Assembly: GCA_947465495.1 (NCBI GenBank)
Contig: CANIAS010000003.1
Location: 1-64,000, forward strand
Direction: 5' to 3'
DNA from: Candidatus Pollutiaquabacter sp.
GTDB lineage: Bacteria > Bacteroidota > Bacteroidia > AKYH767-A > 2013-40CM-41-45
DNA: 64,000 nt
The notes below the pieces were generated by a model, which was given only the letters and a program-made list of their open reading frames with translations, made no database searches and was not told where the DNA came from. Position numbers and translations under genes: made by a program. Below are positions 9,340-17,656 of the stretch, one piece after another (the stretch's first letter is position 1; every line of letters starts with the position of its first letter).

Positions 9340-10491
9340 ATGCCTTCCACCAACAAAGTAGTAGTTTCTGGATGTTTTGACCTACTGCATAGTGGTCATG
9401 TTGCTTTCCTCAAAGAAGCCGCCAATTTTGGAGATCTTCACGTATGTATCGGTTCAGACAAGACTGTTCTGCAGTTAAAAGGTCGACCGCCTATAAACTC
9501 TCAGCAAGAGCGAAAATTCATGGTGGAGTCCCTGAAATTTGTCACGGATTGCAGAATCAATACAGGAAGTGGTATACTTGATTTTGAAGATGAATTAAAA
9601 GAAATCAAGCCTGATGTATTTGTGGTAAACGAAGATGGCCACACGCCTAAAAAAGAGCAGCTTTGTAAAACTCTTGGGATCGAGTATAAAGTGCTGAAGC
9701 GTATGCCATCGGAAGGACTTCCGGTGCGCTCAACCACCTCGTTACGGTCGTTAAGTACCATACCTTATCGTATCGATTTGGCTGGAGGTTGGCTGGATCA
9801 ACCGTTTGTATCAAGCCATGCATCAGGACCTGTCATCACCATCTCCATCGAGCCGACAGTTGAGTTCAATGATCGAAGTGGCATGGCCAGTAGTTCACGG
9901 AATAAAGCCATTGAACTTTGGAAGACAACATTGCCGGAGGAGTTTCCGCAGCATAACGCACGCATACTTTTTAGTTTTGAAAACCCTCCTGGTACACAAG
10001 AAGTAAGTGGTTCGCAGGATGCACTTGGTATATGTTTACCCGGACTCAATCAATTGTATTATCAAGGACAATATTGGCCAGAGAACATCATTTCGGTGCA
10101 CGATGAGTCGGTATTGTCTTGGTTGGAGCAACATCTTTTTCTTGTTTCACTCGGACCACGGAAGAATGGATACAAGGTGTTGGAGGACACCCGTATTTCG
10201 TCTGAACAGGCGAAGGCATTGTCGAATCACGCCACTGCTTGCTGGGAGGCGATTCTTCAAAAAGATCTTGAAGCTGCTGGTCGTCATCTTACAGGTTCCT
10301 TCCTAGCTCAAAGAAGTATGTTTCCGCTCATGGCCGACCAAGAGCTGATTGATTTTATCCAACCGTATACGGACCAGGCAGTTGGTTATAAATTGTCTGG
10401 CGCAGGTGGAGGCGGATATCTCATACTATTATCCGAAAAGTCCATTGAACCTGCACTTCAAATCCGGATACGACGGAAAAACTGGATTTAA
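9340..10491 (+). CDS. Fused RfaE/TagD-like cytidylyltransferase and C-terminal GHMP-kinase-like domain
   Basis: N-terminus VVVSGCFDLLHSGHVAFL (HxGH) and LPVRSTTSLR; C-terminus PYRIDLAGGWLDQP and YKLSGAGGGGYLILL. Confidence 0.85.
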   Translation: MPSTNKVVVSGCFDLLHSGHVAFLKEAANFGDLHVCIGSDKTVLQLKGRPPINSQQERKFMVESLKFVTDCRINTGSGILDFEDELKEIKPDVFVVNEDGHTPKKEQLCKTLGIEYKVLKRMPSEGLPVRSTTSLRSLSTIPYRIDLAGGWLDQPFVSSHASGPVITISIEPTVEFNDRSGMASSSRNKAIELWKTTLPEEFPQHNARILFSFENPPGTQEVSGSQDALGICLPGLNQLYYQGQYWPENIISVHDESVLSWLEQHLFLVSLGPRKNGYKVLEDTRISSEQAKALSNHATACWEAILQKDLEAAGRHLTGSFLAQRSMFPLMADQELIDFIQPYTDQAVGYKLSGAGGGGYLILLSEKSIEPALQIRIRRKNWI

Positions 10492-10507
10492 AACTGTTGT
10501 TACTGCC

Positions 10508-11683
10508 ATGGAAACGATTCGAAAAAATGGAATGCTTATTCCTTTGGTGTTAATCATCAGTCTTTTTTTTCTCTGGGGGCTTTCTTATGGATTATTGGAT
10601 GTGCTGAACAAACATTTTCAGGAGTCACTTCACATTTCTAAAAGTCGTTCGGGCTTGTTGCAAGCTGCCTATTTTGGCGCCTATTTTATCATGGCATTAC
10701 CTGCTGGGCGTTTCATGCAACGTAACGGCTATAAGCGCGCTATCTTACTGGGACTTTTAGTATATGCCTTGGGGGCTTGCCTGTTTTATCCAGCAGCGGG
10801 CGCCCGTAGTTTTACATTCTTTTTAGTTGCGTTGTTTGTATTAGCCAGCGGTTTGGCTTTCTTGGAGACTGCTGCTAATCCCTTCATGACCATTTTAGGG
10901 AATCCCGAGCAAGCGGCTTTTCGTCTGAATTTGGCGCAGAGTTTCAATGGAGTTGGCTCTTTCATCGGGCCTGTTATAGGAGGCGCGATTTTTTTTGGCG
11001 CAGCCACGATGAATGTTCAATGGGTGTATTTTGCAATCGCTGCCATGGTAATAGTGGTGGCAGTATTAATCCGAATTACAGAAATGCCGGAGCCGTTGCT
11101 GGAGAAAAAAGATTCTTCCATTACGTTGACCGAAGTTTGGAATTCTTCTGCAGTTTTTCGGAATGCGGTCGTTGCTCAGTTTTTTTATGTGGCTGCTCAA
11201 GTTGGGGTGGCCGCCTATTTTATCAATTATTGTACGGAGAAAGGACTTGGAATCAGCAATTCGGACGCAGCGTATTATTTATCCCTTGCCATGGTATTGT
11301 TTACCGTTGGTCGATTCACCGGTTCAGCGATTTTAAAACGAGTTGAACCAAACCGTTTGTTAGGCACTTATGCATTGGTTAATATTTTGCTCTGTGTTGT
11401 GGTGATGATAAGTTCCGGGATGGTTGGAATATGGGCCTTGATAATAATGTTCTTTTTCGAGTCGATTTTATTCCCAACAATATTTGCCATTGGGATTCGT
11501 GGTCTTGGCGATAAGACGAAACTTGCATCTTCCTTAATGGTCATGTCGATTGTTGGTGGCGCCATTGTTCCATACTTTATGGGCTGGGTGGCTGATCACT
11601 ACACTACGGCCATGTCTTATTCAATTCCGCTTGCTTGCTTTTTGGTGGTCAGTTGGTTTGGTTTCAAAGGAGCTCGACCATGA
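10508..11683 (+). CDS. MFS sugar permease, L-fucose:H+ symporter (FucP) family
   Basis: LFFLWGLSYGLLDVLNKHFQESLHISKSRSGLLQAAYFGAYFIMALPAGRFMQRNGYKR; ETAANPFMTILG; NLAQSFNGVGSFIGPVIGG. Confidence 0.88.
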   Translation: METIRKNGMLIPLVLIISLFFLWGLSYGLLDVLNKHFQESLHISKSRSGLLQAAYFGAYFIMALPAGRFMQRNGYKRAILLGLLVYALGACLFYPAAGARSFTFFLVALFVLASGLAFLETAANPFMTILGNPEQAAFRLNLAQSFNGVGSFIGPVIGGAIFFGAATMNVQWVYFAIAAMVIVVAVLIRITEMPEPLLEKKDSSITLTEVWNSSAVFRNAVVAQFFYVAAQVGVAAYFINYCTEKGLGISNSDAAYYLSLAMVLFTVGRFTGSAILKRVEPNRLLGTYALVNILLCVVVMISSGMVGIWALIIMFFFESILFPTIFAIGIRGLGDKTKLASSLMVMSIVGGAIVPYFMGWVADHYTTAMSYSIPLACFLVVSWFGFKGARP

Positions 11684-12021
11684 ACTCACGTTACTATTTT
11701 GCGTTAGATTTAAAGGACGACCCTGCATTGATTGCTGAGTACGAATCACATCATCGTGCCGTATGGCCCGAAGTCATAGCAGCCATCCGCGATTCAGGCA
11801 TTGTGGACATGCAGATTTTCCGTGTCAGAAATCGGTTGTTTATGGCCATGGAGGTAAATGAAAATTTCAATCCTGCGACCAAGGCCGCCGCGGATGCCGT
11901 AAATTCTGCGGTGCAGGCCTGGGAAGATCTAATGTGGAAATTCCAACAACCACTACCAGGATCAAAACCGGGTGCGAAGTGGATTCCGATGGACATAATA
12001 TTTGATCTTAAAGATTGCTGA
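11680..12021 (+). CDS. L-rhamnose/L-fucose mutarotase family protein
   Basis: YYFALDLKDDPALIAEYESHHRAVWPEVIAAIRDSGIVDMQIFRVRNRLFMAMEV; ATGA overlap with the permease stop codon. Confidence 0.87.
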   Translation: MNSRYYFALDLKDDPALIAEYESHHRAVWPEVIAAIRDSGIVDMQIFRVRNRLFMAMEVNENFNPATKAAADAVNSAVQAWEDLMWKFQQPLPGSKPGAKWIPMDIIFDLKDC

Positions 12022-12035
12022 TTGCAACAGCCGGT

Positions 12036-13088
12036 TCAGTCGCCTACTAGTAACTGTCGAAGGTACTTTTCAATCAATTTCGGAACCGGAAATTTTTGCA
12101 GGTTCTTTCGGTTCACTTTTTTCCACGTTGCAGGTAGTTTGATTTTTTTCTGCAAGGTGAATTCGTAAAAAACCGCATGAAGAGTTTGATGACTTAATAA
12201 GTGACGTGCCTTGGATGGCTTGTCGTGCATTGTAGTACTGTGGTTCTTGAAAAGGAGGGAAGTCTTTCTCAACATGCCCTCCGGTCCGAGTGCTTTTTTC
12301 TCCTCAAGCATTGGGAATTCCCAAAGATTCATCCAGATATCTTTTTCGGTGCGTTGTTTTAAATAAACATCTTTTCCGTCGTGCAGAACGATGTAATGAA
12401 AATACCGATTGCGGGAAGTTTGCTTTTTTGCTTTGACGGGCAACTCCTGGATGGTGTTTTTTTTTCTGGCAATACAAGAAGACCGGAACACACACGAGTC
12501 GCAATTGGGATTAGAGGGGACGCAGGTTAGTGCGCCAAATTCCATGATGGCTTGGTTGAATTCGTGTGGCGGGGCGTGTTGAATGAGTTCAGTGGCAACT
12601 TGAAGAAATTCTTTTTTGCCTGCTGTACTATCGATGGGTGTATCGATTCCGAAAAGTCTGCTTAGGAATCTGTACACATTTCCGTCAACAACGGGGTATC
12701 GAAGATCGTACGCGAAGGAGGCAATCGCGGCGGCGGTGTAATCGCCTATTCCTGGAAGTTCACGAATGGCGGCATGGTCAGTTGGAAAAATTCCCTGATG
12801 CTTTTCCAATACCATTCGCGCTGCTTTATGAAGATTTCTAGCCCTGGAGTAATAGCCAAGCCCTTGCCATAGTTTGAGTACTTTTTCCTCTTTTGCCTTG
12901 GCGAGTGAAGCAACGGAAGGAAAAGCTTCCTTGAATCGCTCATAATAAGGACGGCCTTGTTCGACACGCGTTTGTTGAAGGATGATTTCCGATAGCCAAA
13001 TTAGGTATGGGTCGCGTGTGTTACGCCAGGGTAGGTCCCGCTTATTGGAGTGGTACCATTCGATCAGGGTGTAAGCGACGGGGTGCAT
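12036..13088 (-). CDS. mutY: A/G-specific adenine glycosylase
   Basis: RDLPWRNTRDPYLIWLSEIILQQTRVEQG, GLGYYSRARNLHKAA, ELPGIGDYTAAAIASFA, FeS motif CVPSNPNCDSCVFRSSC. Start set at MHPVAYTL. Confidence 0.95.
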   Translation of the reverse strand: MHPVAYTLIEWYHSNKRDLPWRNTRDPYLIWLSEIILQQTRVEQGRPYYERFKEAFPSVASLAKAKEEKVLKLWQGLGYYSRARNLHKAARMVLEKHQGIFPTDHAAIRELPGIGDYTAAAIASFAYDLRYPVVDGNVYRFLSRLFGIDTPIDSTAGKKEFLQVATELIQHAPPHEFNQAIMEFGALTCVPSNPNCDSCVFRSSCIARKKNTIQELPVKAKKQTSRNRYFHYIVLHDGKDVYLKQRTEKDIWMNLWEFPMLEEKKALGPEGMLRKTSLLFKNHSTTMHDKPSKARHLLSHQTLHAVFYEFTLQKKIKLPATWKKVNRKNLQKFPVPKLIEKYLRQLLVGD

Positions 13089-13383
13089 CATGCGGATCAA
13101 AGGTAGGACTCGTTTCACAGTTGATGACACGGCAATTAGAAATGGCATGTGCGAAATCTGGTTTCTAGGAGGAACTTCAAACGGTTTCTTTTCGGGCAAT
13201 TCTTTGGAATTGAAGCCTCGCAAAGGCGCATCTAGTCTATTTTCCCGAACAACGGCATTGAATTAGACTTATTAATGCGCGCTGTTTTACGCCTTTTTAA
13301 CCTGTTTTGTAGGGAGTTAACCATGTTTCATAAATCGATGCCGGAAAAATTGAGCTAAGGCTTTTTAATTCAGTAAGAAGCAC

Positions 13384-13391
13384 TATCTTTG
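13384..13391 (+). promoter_or_regulatory. Bacteroidota -7 box TATCTTTG upstream of HU gene
   Basis: TATCTTTG matches TAnnTTTG, 43 nt before the ATG at 13435. Confidence 0.45.
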
Positions 13392-13434
13392 CGCCCCTAC
13401 TTCGATATTATACAACTACTTAATAGTCAAAGCA

Positions 13435-13749
13435 ATGACAAAAGCAGAACTGGTAGCCGAGATTTCTACGAAGACCGGTATTGAAAAGACGATAGCGCTT
13501 CAGGCTGTTGAAGCTGCCATGAAGGTGATAAAGAACACGATGGCTGATGGAGAAAATGTATACCTCCGTGGTTTCGGTTCGTTCATTGTAAAGAAGCGCG
13601 CTCAAAAATTAGGTCGTATTATTTCTAAGAACACGACCATTGTAATTCCTGAGCATAATATTCCGGCATTCAAACCCGCCAAGACTTTCTCTAATAAGGT
13701 AAAGAACGCCAAAATCAAGAAAAACCAGTCATCTGAAGCTATTGATTGA
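13435..13749 (+). CDS. HU-family DNA-binding protein
   Basis: MTKAELVAEISTKTGIEKTIALQAVEAAMKVIKNTM...YLRGFGSFIVKKRAQKLGRIISKNTTIVIPEHNIPAFKPAKTF. Confidence 0.95.
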   Translation: MTKAELVAEISTKTGIEKTIALQAVEAAMKVIKNTMADGENVYLRGFGSFIVKKRAQKLGRIISKNTTIVIPEHNIPAFKPAKTFSNKVKNAKIKKNQSSEAID

Positions 13750-13751
13750 TT

Positions 13752-14588
13752 ATGGCCATTAGCCGCACCCAGCTTTATTACGTGGCAGGTGCTGTGGTAC
13801 TGACGGTCGCGCTCTATTTCGCCTCTGGCGATACGACGGAAAACTCGAAAGAGAAAATTGGACCATCCGATACCGAGCATTCGATTTCCTTCGACGACCG
13901 CCTGGCGGATGCAAAGAAATCTCTAAAACGCCAAGAGGTCTCCCAGCTGGAAGCGCTAGAAGTAACTTCCGAGGAGCATGGCGGTAAAGACACGTCAGTG
14001 TTGGGTGAAATTGGAAGGACATGGGATGGATTTAACAATCCATCGATTGCCGCGGAGTACTTTGAGCAGATTGCTCAACTTAATCCAGGAGAAAATGAAT
14101 GGCTAAATGCAGCTTTCCGCTACTTTGACGCCTTCAAAATGACAAACGACTCGCTCTTGCGGGCGTCCATGGTTGAAAATGCCATAGAAGCCTATAAGAC
14201 GGTCATTGAAATAAACCCGCAAAACCTCGATGCGAAAACGGACTTAGGTCTATGTTACGCTGAAGGAACTGGAAACCCGATGCAGGGAATCATGCTGCTT
14301 CGGGAAGTGGTACAGGCTAAGCCTGATCACGAAAATGCACAATTCAACTTGGGTGTGCTTTCCGTGAAATCAGGCCAGCTCGATAAGGCTGTGAATCGGT
14401 TCGAAAACGTACTTCGAATCAATCCGGGTAATTACCAGGCAGAATTTCTGCTCGGGCGTTGTTACCTGAAGATGGGGCAGAAGGACAAGGCGGTTGCAAG
14501 TCTTGAAAAAGTAAAATCAGGATCGAAAGATTCTCAGTTAGTAGAAGAAGCAGATAATCTCATTCATCAAATAAATATTAACCAATAA
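13752..14588 (+). CDS. Tetratricopeptide-repeat protein with N-terminal membrane anchor
   Basis: MAISRTQLYYVAGAVVLTVALYFA anchor; repeats such as HENAQFNLGVLSVKSGQLDKAVNRFENVLRINPGNYQAEFLLGRCYLKMGQKDKAVASLEKV. Confidence 0.88.
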   Translation: MAISRTQLYYVAGAVVLTVALYFASGDTTENSKEKIGPSDTEHSISFDDRLADAKKSLKRQEVSQLEALEVTSEEHGGKDTSVLGEIGRTWDGFNNPSIAAEYFEQIAQLNPGENEWLNAAFRYFDAFKMTNDSLLRASMVENAIEAYKTVIEINPQNLDAKTDLGLCYAEGTGNPMQGIMLLREVVQAKPDHENAQFNLGVLSVKSGQLDKAVNRFENVLRINPGNYQAEFLLGRCYLKMGQKDKAVASLEKVKSGSKDSQLVEEADNLIHQININQ

Positions 14589-14600
14589 ACATCTCAACCT

Positions 14601-14690
14601 ATGCCAAGCGGTAAGAAGAGAAAAAGACATAAAATGGCGACGCATAAACGGAAAAAGCGTCTCCGTAAGAATAGACATAAGAAGAAGTAA
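14601..14690 (+). CDS. AURKAIP1/COX24-domain mini-protein (29 aa, probably ribosome-associated)
   Basis: ATG...TAA: MPSGKKRKRHKMATHKRKKRLRKNRHKKK; below the 60-aa cutoff of the ORF track; matches the short basic KRKRHKMxxHKRKKRLRKNRHKKK type. Confidence 0.85.
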   Translation: MPSGKKRKRHKMATHKRKKRLRKNRHKKK

Positions 14691-14700
14691 TATCCTTAGG

Positions 14701-14723
14701 CAAGAGGTCCGTGTGGCCTCTTG
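14701..14723 (+). terminator. Inverted repeat in the intergenic region, possible weak terminator or 5'UTR hairpin
   Basis: CAAGAGG tccgtgtgg CCTCTTG; only a weak T-rich tail. Confidence 0.35.
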
Positions 14724-14892
14724 TCCTTACTTCTTCATGCAGAGTGCCCGTTCCATCGCGGCACGGACTTTTCGTAAACACATCCTTGGTCGGCGATGCG
14801 TCGTCGGCTGTACCTCCGAGTATCTGCATGGTCGTGTTCTGTTTTTTCTTCGGGGCCGTTCTACGGTTGCTGTGTTTGAAAATTCATTTTAG

Positions 14893-16458
14893 TTGAATAA
14901 AGAACTTGTTATCAGTTCCACTGCCGGTGAAGCAAGAATCGCTTTGCTGGAGGAAAAACAACTGGTCGAACTCAACAGCGAAAAAAAGGATCAAAATTTT
15001 CAGGTAGGGGATATCTACTTGGGACGTGTACGGAAATTGATCCCAAGCCTGAATGCTGCTTTCGTAGACGTTGGTCACGAGAAAGATGCTTTTCTGCATT
15101 ATCTCGATCTGGGTCCGCAGGTGCAGTCCTTATTAAAACTAATTAAACTCACCACGACTGGCAAAAAGCCGGATCCGATGCTGTCCAATCTGAAGTTGGA
15201 GGCGGATATCGATAAAAGTGGCAAGATTAATTCGGTACTGACTGCCAATCAATGGGTGTTGGTGCAAGTCGCTAAAGAACCTATCAGTACCAAAGGACCA
15301 CGCATTACGTCTGACCTTTCCATGGCCGGACGTTACGTTGTACTTGTGCCATTTACGGATGTTGTTTCCATTTCTCAAAAGATTAAAAGTTCCGATGAGC
15401 GGCAACGTTTAAAACGCTTAGCCATGAGCATCAAGCCTCCTGGTTTCGGGCTTATTGTGCGTACGGTTGCTGAAGGTAAAAAAACGGCAGAGCTGGATCA
15501 GGATATCCAGGATTTGGTGTCAAAATGGAAGTCCGCTTTCGAGGCGTTGCAAACAGCCAAGCCCCCTCAGAAAATCTTAGGCGAATTGAATCGAACTTCA
15601 ACGATTCTGCGCGATTTGCTGAATGCCAATTTCAACGCTATTCATGTCAACGATCAGTTGCTCTATGATGAGATCCGGACGTATATTCAGACCATCATGC
15701 CGGAGCAGATAGAGATTGTAAAACTCTACAAAGGAAAGCAACCAATCTTCGAACATTTTGGCATCGAAAAGCAGATCAAGTCGTCATTTGGAAAGACAGT
15801 TAACATGGCCAATGGTGCTTATCTCATCGTTGAGCATACAGAGGCCATGCACGTAGTCGATGTGAATAGCGGAGGACGTGTCAAGTCGGCCGATGGAGAT
15901 GCTACGCAGGAAAGTAACGCCTTGCAAGTGAATAAGGATGCTGCCAGTGAGATTGCTCGTCAGCTTCGCTTACGCGATATGGGCGGAATAATAGTTGTCG
16001 ATTTCATCGATCTTCATAATCCGAACAATCGGAAAGTGCTCTTCGATCATCTCAAAGAAGAGATGAAACGTGACCGCGCCAAGCATACCATTCTTCCTCC
16101 AAGCAAATTCGGGTTGGTGCAGATTACCCGTCAGCGCGTTCGTCCAGAAACTAATATCACCACGGTGGAGAAGTGTCCGGCTTGCGACGGAACAGGTGAA
16201 ATAAAGGCCAGTATTTTGCTTGTGGATGAAATCGAAAACAACCTGCGTTACTTTGTTCAAGAGCAAAATGAAAAGGAATTGGCCATCCAGGTTCATCCTT
16301 ATTTAGAGGCTTATCTTAACAAAGGATTGCTTTGGAAAACTGTTGCCAACCAATGGAAAAAGAAATACAAGATTAAATTAAAGGTCGAAGCAAATACATC
16401 GTATCATATTATGGAATACCACTTCTTCAATAAATCAGAAGAGGAAATTAAAATTTAA
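14893..16458 (+). CDS. rng: Ribonuclease E/G family protein
   Basis: TTG start; MNKELVISSTAGEARIALLEEKQLVEL; VGDIYLGRVRKLIPSLNAAFVDVGHEKDAFLHY (S1); VVDVNSGG; DFIDL; Zn-link CPACDGTGEI. Confidence 0.94.
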   Translation: MNKELVISSTAGEARIALLEEKQLVELNSEKKDQNFQVGDIYLGRVRKLIPSLNAAFVDVGHEKDAFLHYLDLGPQVQSLLKLIKLTTTGKKPDPMLSNLKLEADIDKSGKINSVLTANQWVLVQVAKEPISTKGPRITSDLSMAGRYVVLVPFTDVVSISQKIKSSDERQRLKRLAMSIKPPGFGLIVRTVAEGKKTAELDQDIQDLVSKWKSAFEALQTAKPPQKILGELNRTSTILRDLLNANFNAIHVNDQLLYDEIRTYIQTIMPEQIEIVKLYKGKQPIFEHFGIEKQIKSSFGKTVNMANGAYLIVEHTEAMHVVDVNSGGRVKSADGDATQESNALQVNKDAASEIARQLRLRDMGGIIVVDFIDLHNPNNRKVLFDHLKEEMKRDRAKHTILPPSKFGLVQITRQRVRPETNITTVEKCPACDGTGEIKASILLVDEIENNLRYFVQEQNEKELAIQVHPYLEAYLNKGLLWKTVANQWKKKYKIKLKVEANTSYHIMEYHFFNKSEEEIKI

Positions 16459-16480
16459 TACGTTTTACGAAATTAGTGTA

Positions 16481-16511
16481 GATGCCGCCTTTCAAGAGGT
16501 GGCATTTTTTT
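16481..16511 (+). terminator. Rho-independent terminator after rng
   Basis: GATGCCGCCT TTCAAG AGGTGGCATTTTTTT. Confidence 0.7.
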
Positions 16512-16518
16512 ACTTTTG
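16511..16518 (+). promoter_or_regulatory. Bacteroidota -7 box TACTTTTG
   Basis: TACTTTTG 18 nt upstream of the ATG at 16537, directly after the terminator. Confidence 0.4.
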
Positions 16519-16536
16519 CAAAATAATCGTGCGTTC

Positions 16537-17118
16537 ATGAATATAATTAAGAAAATCCTTCTCGTGCTTGCTGCCTTGTTGCTGTTGATCGCTGCAGCAG
16601 GAATGATCTTTTTTCCGGGACACGTAGAGCTGCGAAGAGCTGTTACCATACAGGCCAACCAAGAGCGTGTGTTTGATTACTTAAACACCATCTCGAATTT
16701 TAATACGTGGTCTCCGTGGTATGAGATGGACACAGCAGCTGCCTATTCTTTTGTAGGACCATCAGCTGGAAATGGAGCCACGATGAAATGGGTAAGTGAA
16801 AAAGGTGAAGTCGGAGTTGGTTCCATGGTCATCACTTCGTCTATTTCGCCCGTCTCCATCAAGCACGATCTCAGTTTTTCTAAAAACGGAAAAGCTACAG
16901 GAGATTATCTCCTTGCCACCACCGATTCAGGAACAACTGTTACGTGGATTTTTGGATTCGAGGCAGGCGCGAATCCTTTGCTGAGAATCATGGGAGCCTA
17001 TATCCAAGAGATGGTTGGCGCTGATTTTGATCGAGGACTTGCTAAACTTAAATTAACCCTTGAGACGCAGAACGTCTCAGCTGTTGATTCGATTTTAAGC
17101 AAACCTTTCAATGAGTAA
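16537..17118 (+). CDS. SRPBCC (START-like/polyketide cyclase) family protein
   Basis: N-terminal TM helix; GHVELRRAVTIQANQERVFDYLNTISNFNTWSPWYEMD. Confidence 0.8.
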   Translation: MNIIKKILLVLAALLLLIAAAGMIFFPGHVELRRAVTIQANQERVFDYLNTISNFNTWSPWYEMDTAAAYSFVGPSAGNGATMKWVSEKGEVGVGSMVITSSISPVSIKHDLSFSKNGKATGDYLLATTDSGTTVTWIFGFEAGANPLLRIMGAYIQEMVGADFDRGLAKLKLTLETQNVSAVDSILSKPFNE

Positions 17119-17587
17119 TCGATTAAAGCTGGTCCCCACACCGGAGAAGGCTTTGGAAAAAGCCCTTCGATACTGTGCTTTTCAGGAACGCAGTCAGCAA
17201 GAAGTGAGAGATAAGTTGTATGGCTGGGGACTACATCGTAATCAGGTGGAGGAATTGATCTCAAAATTGATTAGTGATAATTTTCTCAAGGAAGAACGAT
17301 TCGCGGAGGCATTTGCAGGTGGTAAATTTCGAATTAAAAAATGGGGTCGAGTGAAAATCAGGCAGGCATTGAAGGCCAAGCAAGTTTCTGAGCCCCTTAT
17401 TCGCCAGGCTTTGGCTTCCATCAAGGAGTCCGACTACCGCAAGATGCTGATGAAGGTCTTGTCGGAGCGCGCGTCAAAAGTGAAGGAATCGGTGCCCTAT
17501 AAACGAAACCAGCTCTTGGCTCGTTATGCCATTTCTCGTGGCTTTGAGCCAGAAATCGTTTGGGAGGTTTTGGGACTCGAAGACTAG
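17111..17587 (+). CDS. recX: Regulatory protein RecX
   Basis: ALRYCAFQERSQQEVRDKLYGWGLHRNQVEELISKLISDNFLKEERFAEAFAGGKFRIKKWGRVKIRQALKAKQVSEPLIRQAL. Confidence 0.9.
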   Translation: MSNRLKLVPTPEKALEKALRYCAFQERSQQEVRDKLYGWGLHRNQVEELISKLISDNFLKEERFAEAFAGGKFRIKKWGRVKIRQALKAKQVSEPLIRQALASIKESDYRKMLMKVLSERASKVKESVPYKRNQLLARYAISRGFEPEIVWEVLGLED

Positions 17588-17614
17588 TCAGAACGAAAGG
17601 TTCTGCATACGCTG

Positions 17615-17648
17615 TTTGTTCCTTGTGCCGTCAATTTCGCTATCTTCG
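17615..17648 (+). promoter_or_regulatory. Putative prfB promoter (TTTG-N22-TATCTTCG)
   Basis: TTTG 17615-17618 and TATCTTCG 17641-17648, 8 nt before the prfB ATG. Confidence 0.4.
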
Positions 17649-17656
17649 CAATCACT

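Noticed and set aside
12304-12504. Minus-strand 66-aa ORF within mutY
   Set aside because: It is the -1 frame of mutY downstream of the A9 tract, not a separate gene; relevant only to the contingency-tract idea.
15970-16296. Minus-strand 108-aa ORF inside rng
   Set aside because: Antisense shadow of a well-conserved gene; no independent support.
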